A DNA stretch of 64,000 bases from Gammaproteobacteria bacterium (GCA_022340305.1 JAJDOF010000099.1:1-64000); one strand, 5' to 3'. Shown: positions 35,682-44,619, numbered from the stretch's first letter. Made by a program: numbers and translations. Notes: generated by a model from the letters alone, not told the origin.

Positions 35682-35761
35682 TCTAGTATTCCATTCGGGT
35701 TAAGCCGGCAGAGTTAAGCCGTGCTGTTGTTGGTAAATGGTTGCAATGCTATGCCTTTTTG

Positions 35762-35788
35762 ATTTGTCTGACAAATAGCTAATTAGCT
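35762..35788. promoter_or_regulatory. Two adjoining palindromes upstream of the dmdA-like operon
   Basis: ATTTGTC at 35762-35768 and GACAAAT at 35770-35776 form a perfect seven-base palindrome around one base. It is followed at once by AGCTAATTAGCT (35777-35788), another perfect palindrome. The first matches the TTGTC-N-GACAA style of GntR/FCD operators. On the minus strand, TTGTCA with TAGCAT 17 bases on is a possible promoter overlapping it, about 80 bases from the dmdA start. Confidence 0.6.
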
Positions 35789-35811
35789 GAAAACTACCTG
35801 TAGTTACGCGA

Positions 35812-36654
35812 TTACGACGCCTGCGGGTAAAGCGGGTCGCTGGCCTCGATTGCGGCGACCCGCGGCCCATAGTGCAGAATGCTCGATTCGAGTTTGCCGT
35901 ACATCCCGGGACTGGTTGAAAATCCGAGTATCGCCTGCAGGCGCTGGCGCTTGCCGACAACTGGCGTGACTCGATGCAGCGAATAGTGGCCGCGAAACAG
36001 CGACAGGGTACCGGCGCGCAGGCGATTCTGCATTACGCGATCGCTGCGACCATCGAGCACAGCCTGCACTGCCGTGAAGTTCTCGTCGGTCTCCGAGCGG
36101 ATTGCGGGCGCGTATTCGAAAACACCACCTCCCTCGGGTTCCTGTAACAGCAGCGTCGTCACCATGTTGCCGCTGTCAAAATGCCATTGCTGGCAACCGC
36201 CTTCATCCATTACCGAGATATTCAGCGACTGGTAGGGGTCGCAATTCCGATAAACCGGTTGTTGCAAAACCGAGCTGAGGAAGTCGATCATCAGCCCGCT
36301 GCGATGCAGCTGGCTCAACAACGAATCGGTTGGTATCAGGTCAGTTGCAACCTGGGCCAGGCGGCGCTTGCCCTTGCGCCTTAGTGGGTGGCTATCCGGC
36401 AAAGACTCGCCTTCGCCCAGGCGGTAATTGAAAAAATAGGGGGTTACCTCGGTCGGGCCGGGATAGGCCAGGTGGGTGATGCTGCGTGCCTGTGCCGCCA
36501 TCAGTTGCAGCGCTTGTGTGGTGACGAAATCGGGCAGAGTGCAGGATCCATCCCGGTGCAAGCTGGCTCGCAGCTGGTTCAGCCAGGTTTCCCCAACTTT
36601 CGAATCCAGGCGATCCAGCGGATAGCGCTCAGTATTGACGATCTGTGCAGGCAT
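35812..36654 (-). CDS. Putative 2-oxoglutarate/Fe(II) dioxygenase-like protein
   Basis: A 280-residue protein with a probable jelly-roll iron site: H158 and D160 in QQWHFDSGNM, distal H227 in YSLHRVTPV and a basic residue in KRQRLQ about ten residues later that could bind 2-oxoglutarate. FRGHYSLHRV with the preceding GTLSLF is typical of the double-stranded beta-helix. I do not recognise the exact subfamily. It is on the same strand as dmdA but 130 bases upstream, and the palindromes lie in that gap, so it may be a separate transcript. It diverges from the radical SAM gene. Confidence 0.7.
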   Translation of the reverse strand: MPAQIVNTERYPLDRLDSKVGETWLNQLRASLHRDGSCTLPDFVTTQALQLMAAQARSITHLAYPGPTEVTPYFFNYRLGEGESLPDSHPLRRKGKRRLAQVATDLIPTDSLLSQLHRSGLMIDFLSSVLQQPVYRNCDPYQSLNISVMDEGGCQQWHFDSGNMVTTLLLQEPEGGGVFEYAPAIRSETDENFTAVQAVLDGRSDRVMQNRLRAGTLSLFRGHYSLHRVTPVVGKRQRLQAILGFSTSPGMYGKLESSILHYGPRVAAIEASDPLYPQAS

Positions 36655-36659
36655 GCAAA

Positions 36660-36679
36660 CGAAAATACCGAAATTTTCG
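36660..36679. promoter_or_regulatory. Inverted repeat in the oxygenase / radical SAM divergent promoter
   Basis: CGAAAAT (36660-36666) and ATTTTCG (36673-36679) form a perfect seven-base inverted repeat with a six-base spacer, immediately upstream of the oxygenase ATG. It could be an operator or a leader hairpin. Confidence 0.4.
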
Positions 36680-36739
36680 CTTCATGCAAGCCCTTATTAC
36701 TTGTGTCGATCGGGCGCTCTCATTTAGTCTTGCTGAATT

Positions 36740-37639
36740 ATGATACATACATTCCCGGTCAGTCATGTCGAGCCCGTGTTTCGCCCGCCAAGCGAGGCGC
36801 GCTCACTCATTTTCCAGGTCACCAACGGTTGCAGCTGGAATCGTTGCAGCTATTGCGAAATGTATACCGATCCGCAAAAAAAATTCAGGGCGCGCGCCGA
36901 AGCGGAGCTGCTGGCTGAAATTCGTGCCTGTGGCGAGCAGGGGGTCGCAGCGCGCAGGGTGTTTCTCGCCGATGGCGATGCGCTGGTTTTATCGATGCGC
37001 CGCCTGCGTAACATTCTTGGCGAGATCCGCAGCAGCCTGCCATCGGTGAGTCGGGTTTCATCCTATTGCCTGCCGTCCAACCTGAAAAACAAGAGTGACG
37101 AGGACTTGCAGGAACTCGAATCGCTGGGCCTCAAGGTGATCTATGTCGGCGCTGAAAGTGGTGACGACACGGTGTTGCAACGTGTTGGCAAGGGCGAAAC
37201 CTACGCTACCACGGCCAATGCCCTGCTGCGCGCCCGGGCTGCCGGCATCAAAACCTCGGTAATGATCCTCAACGGCATCGGCGGCAGACACTACAGCGAA
37301 CAGCATGCGCTGGCCTCGGCAAGGCTCGTCAATGACACTCAACCCGACTACCTGGCGACCCTGGTGCTGACCTTTTACCGCGGAGCAGAGCGTTTTATTG
37401 CCGGCTTCAATGGTGAGTTCGAGGAACAGAACACCGTTGAATTGTGCCGTGAGATGAAAACTTTTCTCGGCGCTACCGAACTCGCCAATACCATCTTTCG
37501 TAGCGACCATGTATCCAATCATTTGATATTGAAGGGCGTGCTCGGTAAAGACAGGACACGCCTGTTGCAACAGATAGACGATTCGATTGTCTACTTTAAC
37601 AACCACCCGGAATTCGAGCATGGCAACTTACAGTACTGA
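36740..37639 (+). CDS. Radical SAM protein with CX4CX2C cluster motif
   Basis: A 299-residue radical SAM protein. The [4Fe-4S]-binding cysteines are C31, C36 and C39 in VTNGCSWNRCSYCEMY, spaced CX4CX2C rather than the usual CX3CX2C. LADGDALVLSMRRLRNIL follows, and GLKVIYVGAESGDDTVLQRVGKG is the SAM-contacting GxES-type strand, as in Elp3/coproporphyrinogen-oxidase-like members. No auxiliary cluster domain is obvious. It overlaps a DUF1289 gene, followed by a Nudix gene. Function unknown; the three may form an operon. Confidence 0.88.
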   Translation: MIHTFPVSHVEPVFRPPSEARSLIFQVTNGCSWNRCSYCEMYTDPQKKFRARAEAELLAEIRACGEQGVAARRVFLADGDALVLSMRRLRNILGEIRSSLPSVSRVSSYCLPSNLKNKSDEDLQELESLGLKVIYVGAESGDDTVLQRVGKGETYATTANALLRARAAGIKTSVMILNGIGGRHYSEQHALASARLVNDTQPDYLATLVLTFYRGAERFIAGFNGEFEEQNTVELCREMKTFLGATELANTIFRSDHVSNHLILKGVLGKDRTRLLQQIDDSIVYFNNHPEFEHGNLQY

Positions 37640-37829
37640 TGCGGCGGCGCAGGGCCGCGTCGAGTCGCCCTGTATTCGTATGTGTACCCTGGACGACGAC
37701 GATATCTGTGTCGGCTGTTTTCGCAGCATGGCTGAAATCTGCGCCTGGGGTGATGCCGCGAACGAAGAGCGCCGGCGAATACTGGCGCTGACAGAGCTGC
37801 GCCGTAAAGCGCAAACCAGGCGTGCCTGA
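37620..37829 (+). CDS. DUF1289 small cysteine-containing protein
   Basis: I chose ATG 37620 (MATYSTD), giving 69 residues, with GGA eight bases upstream; it overlaps the radical SAM gene by 20 bases. The core is VESPCIRMCTLDDDDICVGCFRSMAEICAWGDA, with four closely spaced cysteines before a fifth, the DUF1289 pattern that may bind iron or an Fe-S cluster. The tail is basic. Function unknown. The stop overlaps the Nudix GTG start. Confidence 0.88.
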   Translation: MATYSTDAAAQGRVESPCIRMCTLDDDDICVGCFRSMAEICAWGDAANEERRRILALTELRRKAQTRRA

Positions 37830-38430
37830 TCTCGATTCTCTGACCCTCGAGCAGATACGTGCGCGTCTGCACGCGCAGGCCGATACCACCTATGACGTCC
37901 CGCCTGAACTGCTCAGTGACGCTGCTCGTGAAGCCGCCGTGCTGGTACCTTTTGTGCGCATCGACGATGCCTGGAACATCCTTTATATCCGCCGCACCAG
38001 CTTCGAAGGCGATCGCCACAGTGGGCAGGTAGCCTTTGCCGGCGGCAAGCGCGACGATATCGATAATTCGCTGTTGGCCACCGCCTTGCGCGAAGCCGAG
38101 GAAGAAATTGGTCTCGCACCCGGTGACGTCGAGGTACTCGGCTACATCAATCATCACCACACGATCAGTGAATTCCAGGTGCGCCCTTACGTCGCCGCGA
38201 TACCCTGGCCATATGACCTGATTCCCGACGGGGTTGAGGTGGCGCGAATTTTCAGCATACCGCTGCGGTGGCTTGCCGACGAATCCAATTATCGTACCGA
38301 GCAGCGCCAGCACCCGCAATCGCAACGTCCCTGGCCGGTGGTCTACTACGACCGCTACGACGGCGAATTGCTGTGGGGGGCTACCGCGCGCATGACGCTG
38401 TCGTTGCTCGATGTGTTGCGGGGTAATTAG
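37822..38430 (+). CDS. CoA pyrophosphatase-like Nudix hydrolase
   Basis: About 202 residues from a GTG at 37822 that overlaps the DUF1289 stop. The Nudix region at 74-98 (GGKRDDID then REAEEEIGL) with SFEGDRHSGQVAFAGG before it matches the NudL/YeaB CoA-diphosphatase branch, in which FPGGxxDxxD replaces the common GX5E start. It would cleave CoA to phosphopantetheine and 3',5'-ADP. The N-terminal 40 residues hold no other domain. Confidence 0.87.
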   Translation: MPDLDSLTLEQIRARLHAQADTTYDVPPELLSDAAREAAVLVPFVRIDDAWNILYIRRTSFEGDRHSGQVAFAGGKRDDIDNSLLATALREAEEEIGLAPGDVEVLGYINHHHTISEFQVRPYVAAIPWPYDLIPDGVEVARIFSIPLRWLADESNYRTEQRQHPQSQRPWPVVYYDRYDGELLWGATARMTLSLLDVLRGN

Positions 38431-38527
38431 TTGAAGCGCGACCTGATCCCGCCACTATGCAGGCTAGCCCTTCCACTCCCCGGGGCAAAGCGTGAACATA
38501 CAACCCCTCGGATCCGGTGTCGACAGA

Positions 38528-39457
38528 TCAGTTGATACTATGTCCCGAGATTTGCAGCCATGCCGGCAGTGGCGTGGTCTCCATCTGCGCCAGCCGATGC
38601 TTTGCGGCGAACCGATCGATCATGGCGATGCGCTGATCGTGTAACGGGTGGGTACTGAACCATTCAATCGGCGCATCACCCTGGTGCCGGCGCAAGTACT
38701 GAAATAACTGGTCGGCCGAAGCCACGTGGCCATAGTGCTGTAACAGCAATTCCAGTGCAGCCTGATCCGCGGCAGTTTCGGCATCACGGCTAAAGCGTAA
38801 ACCGACCAGTAAGTTAACCTCGCCGAGAAGCTGCTGTGCCATGGCGCCATCACCGTTACCGGTAATACACATCAGGGCGAGGCCCACGGTGAGACCGCGA
38901 CCCAATGCGACGATCGGATCCCGATGCTGTACGTGCGCAATCTCGTGCGCCAATACCATGGCCAGAGAATTTTCATTCGGCAGGATGGTCAGCAATCCGC
39001 GCGTGACAACTATGTGCCCGCCCAGGGTTGCAAAGGCATTTATTATATCGCTGTCGATATAGTGCAGCGCTACCGGCAACGGCCGTTTGGAATTCTCCAG
39101 CAAGTGATTGCCGAGTTGTTGCAGGTAAGCCTCGACCCTGGCGTTATAGACTTGTTTTTCAGTGTTCGATTGAGCGAGTGCCTGCTCGTCATCCGGCAGG
39201 GTTGCAGCGGCGCTTTCCTCATCTGGCGAGTCAGTTTCAGGTAGCTGCAGCTGCCATTGCCCGAGGTTTTCGGTCAGCGTTTGCTCCACTGAAAATGGAA
39301 TAAATCGCACCAGCTGCCCGGCAAACATCGACAGCAACAGGACTGCCAATACCAGCGCAAAACTGATAGCGGATAACATGAGGAAAAAATCCTTGAGCGG
39401 GTGCTCCGCGGAAATATTAATTCCCTCAGGAATTTGCGGATTGGAATACTCCGTCAT
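38528..39457 (-). CDS. Membrane-anchored M48 zinc metalloprotease
   Basis: A 309-residue protein with one N-terminal helix (about 24-48, FFLMLSAISFALVLAVLLLSM), a polar linker rich in acidic residues (72-100), and an M48 domain. HEIAH at 171-175 gives two zinc ligands and the catalytic Glu; E227 in RDAETAADQAAL is the likely third ligand. SDIINAFATLGGHIVVTRGLL before it is typical of BepA/LoiP/Oma1-type peptidases. It probably acts in envelope quality control. Two YbjQ-like genes lie directly upstream on the same strand. Confidence 0.88.
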   Translation of the reverse strand: MTEYSNPQIPEGINISAEHPLKDFFLMLSAISFALVLAVLLLSMFAGQLVRFIPFSVEQTLTENLGQWQLQLPETDSPDEESAAATLPDDEQALAQSNTEKQVYNARVEAYLQQLGNHLLENSKRPLPVALHYIDSDIINAFATLGGHIVVTRGLLTILPNENSLAMVLAHEIAHVQHRDPIVALGRGLTVGLALMCITGNGDGAMAQQLLGEVNLLVGLRFSRDAETAADQAALELLLQHYGHVASADQLFQYLRRHQGDAPIEWFSTHPLHDQRIAMIDRFAAKHRLAQMETTPLPAWLQISGHSIN

Positions 39458-39477
39458 GGATTACCGGGTTTGCTCGA

Positions 39478-39930
39478 TCAGGTCGATTGCGGGATGAGCG
39501 CGGTGCCATAGGCAAAGACCTCTACGGAGCCGACCTGTTTTCCGTATCCTTTGGAAATGGACGCCGTTTCCAGTTTGACATTGATCACGTGACTGGCACC
39601 ACTATCAAAGGCCTGTTGTTTCATGCGTAAAATCGCCTCGCGCCGGGCACGCTCGAGCAGCGATTCGTAAGCCGTCACTCGACCCCCGAGCAAACTTCTC
39701 AAGGCGGCTGATATGCGCTTGAAATAATCGACCGAAATAACCACGTTGCCGTCTACTAACACGGTCTCCAACGGGCCCAGTCCCTGCGGAGGAAAGCGAC
39801 CGCTAAAGGTTAACAGGCCGCGTAACAGTTCTTCGCGCTCAATGATAGAAGCAAAGTGCTTTTTCTCTGCCCAACGGCCAAAACCATAACCGAGCGCCAG
39901 TAACACCAGGAATATAATTATGTCTAGCAC
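39478..39930 (-). CDS. Membrane-anchored YbjQ/UPF0145-like protein
   Basis: A 150-residue protein with an N-terminal helix (about 2-18) followed by a YbjQ-like domain: LLGGRVTAYESLLERARREAILRMKQQAFDSGASHVINVKLETASI, then VEVFAYGTAL. Soluble YbjQ proteins form pentamers of unknown function. It starts three bases after the stop of a soluble YbjQ paralogue, and 20 bases before the M48 gene. The anchored and soluble copies may assemble together, which is inference. Confidence 0.82.
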   Translation of the reverse strand: MLDIIIFLVLLALGYGFGRWAEKKHFASIIEREELLRGLLTFSGRFPPQGLGPLETVLVDGNVVISVDYFKRISAALRSLLGGRVTAYESLLERARREAILRMKQQAFDSGASHVINVKLETASISKGYGKQVGSVEVFAYGTALIPQST

Positions 39931-39933
39931 GAA

Positions 39934-40248
39934 TTACTCCAGCACAACGGCGGTACCGTAGGCAAACAGTTCCGCGGCACCGGCCGCCACCGAAGACGTC
40001 GAAAAGCGCACATTGATGACCGCATTGGCGCCTATCGACTCGGCTTGCCGTACCATGCGCCCGACTGCCTCTTCACGCGCTTCGGTCAACAGCTCGGTGT
40101 AGCCTTTGAGTTCGCCACCAAAAATATTTTTGACGCTCGCCATGATGTCACGGCCGGCGTGCTTGGCGCGCACCGTATTACCTTGAACCATGCCCAGATG
40201 TTGACGAATACGCTTGCCCGGAATTATTTCTATATTACTGACTAACAC
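39934..40248 (-). CDS. YbjQ/UPF0145 family protein
   Basis: I chose the GTG at 40248, because GGGGAG sits six bases upstream inside the longer frame that would begin at 40275. The 104-residue protein has the full UPF0145 core: VSNIEIIPGKRIRQHLGMVQGNTVRAKHAGRDIMASVKNIFGGELKGYTELLTEAREEAVGRM and GANAVINVRF, ending ELFAYGTAVVLE. Function unknown. It heads a three-gene unit with an anchored YbjQ paralogue and an M48 protease. Confidence 0.87.
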   Translation of the reverse strand: MLVSNIEIIPGKRIRQHLGMVQGNTVRAKHAGRDIMASVKNIFGGELKGYTELLTEAREEAVGRMVRQAESIGANAVINVRFSTSSVAAGAAELFAYGTAVVLE

Positions 40249-40478
40249 TGCAGGCTCCCCGAGGTTTGGATGCATTGATTAACCGAATTAAGTCAATAGT
40301 ATAGCTGCAAATGTCGATACCACTGCGCCAGGCCGGCAGCACCGGGGGCCAGGGTTGGCCATGAGGTGTGTGACCGGTTGCGCTCGGCCATGCGGGTGAC
40401 GCTGGTGGGGAACGGGAAACCAGAGATTTGGCGCTGTGCACAAAAGCAAGGCTGAATCACCGCCTTTACAGGGACTGG

Positions 40479-41222
40479 TTAGTGGTACTTCTCGGTGGTG
40501 AAATGGCCGGGATCGCGGCGGCGATGTTTTTGCATACCGCGCGCCTCCAGTGCGGCGCTGACATCGGTAATCATCTCGGAACTGCCACACATCATCACGT
40601 GTGAATTTTCCGCGTTGATTGCCAGGCCGGTAAATTGTTCGAGGCTGCCGTTCTGCATCACCGTCGGAACTCGATGGCGGAGCCCGCCGGTGAATTCTTC
40701 GCGCGTTACGATCGGCACAAAACAGAACCGATCGCCGTGAGTCTGTTCTAGTTCGGCGATCAAATCCCGATAGGCCAGTTCTTCGGTGTAACTGACCGAG
40801 TAGCACAGGACCGCCTTTGCGAATTTCTGCCAAACGGCATCGCTTTTCAGAATCGCAAGAAAGGGACCGATGCCGGTACCGGTCGCGATGAGCCACAAAT
40901 GGGGAGCCTCGGGTACTTCGCTGATGGTAAGAAAGCCCGATGGACGATCCGACACCAGAACTTCATCGCCTGCCTGCAATGCGAACAGGCGCGGCGACAG
41001 GGGACCTTCTTCGACGATATTGAAATAGACTTCGAGATGTTTTTCCTCGGGACTATTGACCAGCGAATAGGGACGCGCGATCACATCGTCGCCATCGCGT
41101 ACACCGATGCGTACGAATTGTCCGGCCTCGTAACCGTTCAGATCGACGTCGATGATCAATGATGTGAGGTAATCGTTCAGGCGTCGGTTGTCGACGACCT
41201 TTCCTGCGAGCCAGTTAGCCAT
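40479..41222 (-). CDS. fpr: Ferredoxin-NADP+ reductase
   Basis: A 247-residue FAD enzyme, matching the length of E. coli Fpr (248). RPYSLVNSP (about 50-58) binds FAD, ATGTGIGPFLAIL (about 113-125) binds NADP, and CGSSEMITDV lies near the end. It passes electrons between NADPH and ferredoxin or flavodoxin. Such a reductase could serve the Rieske oxygenase at 62.6 kb, but that is only a guess. It lies eight bases after a GST gene on the same strand. Confidence 0.92.
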   Translation of the reverse strand: MANWLAGKVVDNRRLNDYLTSLIIDVDLNGYEAGQFVRIGVRDGDDVIARPYSLVNSPEEKHLEVYFNIVEEGPLSPRLFALQAGDEVLVSDRPSGFLTISEVPEAPHLWLIATGTGIGPFLAILKSDAVWQKFAKAVLCYSVSYTEELAYRDLIAELEQTHGDRFCFVPIVTREEFTGGLRHRVPTVMQNGSLEQFTGLAINAENSHVMMCGSSEMITDVSAALEARGMQKHRRRDPGHFTTEKYH

Positions 41223-41230
41223 AGTGCCCC

Positions 41231-41890
41231 CTACGCCGCCAGTTGATTAAGGCTGAAAGAACCGTTCTTTTTCATTACGGCCAGGTACAGTTTCTCGAAA
41301 TCGTCGACTACCGATTCGCGTACCTCGGGCAGGGCGAGCAGGCGCTCTGCCCAGGCCGTCACTTTTGGCATGCTGGCAGGATCGATCACCGACAGGCGAT
41401 TCTGCGACACCGAGTTCTGACGAAAAAACGGTGCAAAAGCGGTGTCGGCCAGTGAGAACTCATCGCCGTTAAACCAGGGCCCGTCACCGAGGCGCTTTTC
41501 AACGCGATGCAACTGGTCGACCAGGGTAGCGCGATACTTGTTGTAGCGATCTTCATCCTTGCTCATTTTCATCATGTAGAGATTGCCGAGCATATTCGAC
41601 GCAAATTCCACCCAGGCGCGATTCTTGGCGCGCGCCAGCGGATCGCGAGGCTGCAGGTCGCCCCCGGTTATCTCATCGAGATACTCGTTGATGACGGCGG
41701 ACTCGAACAGGACTTCATCGTCGACCTTGAGCACCGGTACTTTTTTCAGTGGCGACAATTCAACAAACCAGTCAGGTGGCTCGGCAAGATCGATGTAGGT
41801 GATGTCGTAATCGATATGCTTGTGCTTGAGCGTTATGACGGCACGCTGCACGAAGGGGCAGGTTTTAAAGCTGATCAAATGTAGCTGCAT
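41231..41890 (-). CDS. Glutathione S-transferase family protein
   Basis: A 219-residue GST with a thioredoxin-like N-terminus (LHLISFKTCPFVQRAVITLKHK), where C11-like cysteine in TCPFVQR takes the place of the usual Ser or Tyr, as in omega and related classes. KVPVLKVDDEVLFESAVINEYLDE is the glutathione-binding region and the rest is the helical C-terminal domain. A CPFxQR motif suggests thiol transfer or dehydroascorbate reduction rather than conjugation. Confidence 0.88.
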   Translation of the reverse strand: MQLHLISFKTCPFVQRAVITLKHKHIDYDITYIDLAEPPDWFVELSPLKKVPVLKVDDEVLFESAVINEYLDEITGGDLQPRDPLARAKNRAWVEFASNMLGNLYMMKMSKDEDRYNKYRATLVDQLHRVEKRLGDGPWFNGDEFSLADTAFAPFFRQNSVSQNRLSVIDPASMPKVTAWAERLLALPEVRESVVDDFEKLYLAVMKKNGSFSLNQLAA

Positions 41891-42013
41891 GGTGTTATCC
41901 GCTGGGTCGAGTCAGTATAATACTGCAAGGCATAAGGTATGGGCCTGAAACAGCAATCTCAACCCCAAATAAATCAGGGCTTTTCGCCCACCGTCAACGC
42001 AAGGAGAAATGTC

Positions 42014-42679
42014 ATGGGCGCATCATCGCTGGGTCTCGACGCTGCACTGCAAAGTTATCTGCTTGAGGTCTCGCTGGATGAGCCCGAGGCATGCCGGCGT
42101 CTGCGCGAACACACGCAGACGCTAAGCCAGGCGATGATGATCAGTTCTCCCGAACAGGTGCAGATGTTGTTGCTGCTGTTCAAGCTGCAAAATGCCGGCA
42201 AAGGGCTCGAAATAGGCACTTTCACCGGTTATACCAGCCTGCGACTGACGCTGGGTATGCCGGCACTGCAGATGATTTGCTGCGATATCAGCGAAGAATT
42301 CACCCGTATCGCGCGTGAGCATTGGCAGCGCGCCAATGTCGCTGGGCGCATCGATTTGCGGCTCGCAGCGGCCCAGCAAACCCTTGACGGCCTGATTGCC
42401 GACGGCCAACAGGGACAGTTCGATTTTGCCTACATCGATGCCGACAAGGGTGGCTATCGCGGATACGTGGAATCCTGCCTGGAACTGGTGCGCAGCGGCG
42501 GCCTGATTACGATTGATAATGTCCTGTGGAGCGGTTCGGTAGCCGATCTCGAAGACCAGAGCGAAGATACCGTCGCATTGCGCGATCTCAATGCCTGGTT
42601 ACACCAGCAGGCGCCCGGGCGCTTCGATCTTTCGCTGGTACCGATCGGCGACGGGCTGACGCTACTGCGTAAATTCTAG
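42014..42679 (+). CDS. Class I SAM-dependent O-methyltransferase
   Basis: The ATG at 42014 (MGASSLGL) has AAGGAG seven bases upstream, so I reject the longer frame. The 221-residue protein is a caffeoyl-CoA/catechol O-methyltransferase-type enzyme: GLEIGTFTGYTSLRL is the SAM motif, CCDISEEFTRIAREHW follows, and FDFAYIDADKGGYRGY and TIDNVLWSGSV carry the metal-binding Asp and Asn residues. It diverges from the GST gene. Substrate unknown. Confidence 0.9.
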   Translation: MGASSLGLDAALQSYLLEVSLDEPEACRRLREHTQTLSQAMMISSPEQVQMLLLLFKLQNAGKGLEIGTFTGYTSLRLTLGMPALQMICCDISEEFTRIAREHWQRANVAGRIDLRLAAAQQTLDGLIADGQQGQFDFAYIDADKGGYRGYVESCLELVRSGGLITIDNVLWSGSVADLEDQSEDTVALRDLNAWLHQQAPGRFDLSLVPIGDGLTLLRKF

Positions 42680-42839
42680 TCCGAGTATCCTACCGATTTC
42701 CTGCTCGGCAACGGCCCGGGACGCCGCGGTGCCGCGGTGCTCTACCTGCGCCAACACTGTCCGGAATCTTGATGATATCCCGGCCAGGCGGTGACCTTGA
42801 ACAGATTTACCAGATAGCGGCAGTAGACCGGGACTCGAG

Positions 42840-43949
42840 TTACTCTGGCTGCCTGGAGTTCTGCTTTGCAAAAGCCTGTGCCAGGCTTTTTTCGGACGCA
42901 CCAAAAATACCACGCTCGGTGATGAGCCCGCTTACCAAACGGGCCGGAGTGACATCGAATGCATAGTTGGCCACAGCTGTCGCGTCGGGTGCGATGGATA
43001 CCGTCGTCACCTTGCCACTTGCCAACTTCCCGCTGATCTCACTGACTTCGCGACCGTCGCGTTGTTCGATCGGGATTTCGCGTATGCCGTCACTGCAGTT
43101 CCAGTCGATGGTCGTGCTCGGCAGGCAGACGTAAAAAGGCACCTTGTTATCTTTAGCGGCGAGCGCTTTCAGATAGGTGCCAATCTTGTTGCAGACATCG
43201 CCGTTGCGAGTGGTGCGGTCACTGCCGACCAGGCACAGATCGACCATACCGTGCTGCATCAAATGTCCGCCGAGGTTATCGACGATCAGACTGTGGGGCA
43301 CGCCGTGATGGCCGAGTTCCCAGGCGGTCAGGCTCGCGCCCTGGTTGCGCGGACGGGTTTCATCGACCCAGACGTGCACCGCGATGCCGGCATCGTGAGC
43401 AAGATAAATCGGTGCGGTCGCAGTACCCCAGTCGACCGTTGCGAGCCAGCCGGCATTGCAGTGTGTCAGGATGTTGACGGCCTCGCCGGGGACCTTGCTG
43501 GCGGCGATTTCCCGAATCAGTTCGAGTCCATGAGTACCGATGGCACGATTGATCTCGATGTCGAGAGCGACAATTTTTTCTGCCTCGGCAAAAGCGCGCG
43601 CAGTACGCTCGTTGGGTTCAATTTCTCGCAGCGCGCTGTTTAATCGCTCTAGCGCCCAGCGCAGGTTGATCGCGGTCGGTCGGGTCTCGTACAGCCGTTG
43701 GTAAGCCAGCTGCATACCCGCCGTGGAGGGATCCTCGCGCATCCCGAGGTAAAACCCGTAAGCGGCCATGGCGCCGATCAGGGGTGCGCCGCGCACCTGC
43801 ATATCGCGGATCGCGGCACAGGCCTGCGCCAGCGTCGTCAGGTTGTTGATCGCAAATACGTGGGGCAGGCGAGTCTGGTCGATAATGTCGATCGACCAGC
43901 CGTCCGCATTGACCCAGATGCTGCGATAGGCGACACCGTCGACATTCAT
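42840..43949 (-). CDS. mtnA: S-methyl-5-thioribose-1-phosphate isomerase
   Basis: A 369-residue Mtn[20 protein letters not shown] is the family N-terminal signature, [11 protein letters not shown] contains the catalytic Cys, and [20 protein letters not shown] contains the catalytic Asp. It isomerises methylthioribose 1-phosphate to methylthioribulose 1-phosphate. The class II aldolase gene lies four bases upstream on the same strand. No MtnC, MtnD, MtnK or MtnP is in the window, so the downstream fate is open. Confidence 0.95.
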   Translation of the reverse strand: MNVDGVAYRSIWVNADGWSIDIIDQTRLPHVFAINNLTTLAQACAAIRDMQVRGAPLIGAMAAYGFYLGMREDPSTAGMQLAYQRLYETRPTAINLRWALERLNSALREIEPNERTARAFAEAEKIVALDIEINRAIGTHGLELIREIAASKVPGEAVNILTHCNAGWLATVDWGTATAPIYLAHDAGIAVHVWVDETRPRNQGASLTAWELGHHGVPHSLIVDNLGGHLMQHGMVDLCLVGSDRTTRNGDVCNKIGTYLKALAAKDNKVPFYVCLPSTTIDWNCSDGIREIPIEQRDGREVSEISGKLASGKVTTVSIAPDATAVANYAFDVTPARLVSGLITERGIFGASEKSLAQAFAKQNSRQPE

Positions 43950-43953
43950 GGTT

Positions 43954-44619
43954 TTATTGAGCCGCTGTCGGTTGTTTGCCGTAACCCTGGAATTGCACCA
44001 ACACCTCGTCCATTTGCGCCGGCGACAGGATTACCGGGTCACCAGCCTGGCAGGCGTGCCAGTATTGCTTTGCCAGGGTCTCGATCTCGACGCCGAGCCA
44101 TAACGCCTTGTCGAGGTTGTCATGAAAACAAATCATGCCATGGGTGCCCAGCAGGCAGGCACGCCGTCCGTCGAGAGCCACCAGCATGTGATCGGACAGG
44201 GCCTGGGTACCGAATAACGCGTAATCGGCACAGCGGATGGAGTGACCGCCGGCCACCGCTATCATGTAATGAAACGCCGGTATGTCGTTGCGCAGACAGG
44301 ACAGGGCAGTGGCGAAGGTCGAGTGCGCGTGCAGCACCGCACCCGCCTCCGCACGGTTGGCGTAGATATCGCGATGCATGCGCCATTCGCTCGACGGATT
44401 CAAGTTATCCTGGCTACTGCCGTCAAGGTCTACCAGCACGATGTGCTCTGGCTGCAGGCGATCGTAGGCCATTCCCGAAGGGGTAATCAGAAAACCGTTC
44501 TCGAAGCGCACCGAGATGTTACCGGCGCTGCCCTGGTTGATGCCGCGCGCATTCATCGCCAGGCAACTATCGATAACCTGTTGCGACAATTGCGCGCGTG
44601 AAGGAGCTCTGGATTGCAT
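43954..44619 (-). CDS. Class II aldolase-family protein, MtnA partner
   Basis: A 221-residue class II aldolase/adducin protein. [23 protein letters not shown] is the phosphate-binding start, [11 protein letters not shown] carries the catalytic Glu, [12 protein letters not shown] has two zinc His, and [12 protein letters not shown] a third. Two roles are possible: MtnB-type methylthioribulose-1-phosphate dehydratase, or methylthioribulose-1-phosphate aldolase of the DHAP shunt, giving DHAP and methylthioacetaldehyde. Lack of other mtn genes nearby leans to the latter. It is read first in a pair with mtnA. Confidence 0.85.
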   Translation of the reverse strand: MQSRAPSRAQLSQQVIDSCLAMNARGINQGSAGNISVRFENGFLITPSGMAYDRLQPEHIVLVDLDGSSQDNLNPSSEWRMHRDIYANRAEAGAVLHAHSTFATALSCLRNDIPAFHYMIAVAGGHSIRCADYALFGTQALSDHMLVALDGRRACLLGTHGMICFHDNLDKALWLGVEIETLAKQYWHACQAGDPVILSPAQMDEVLVQFQGYGKQPTAAQ

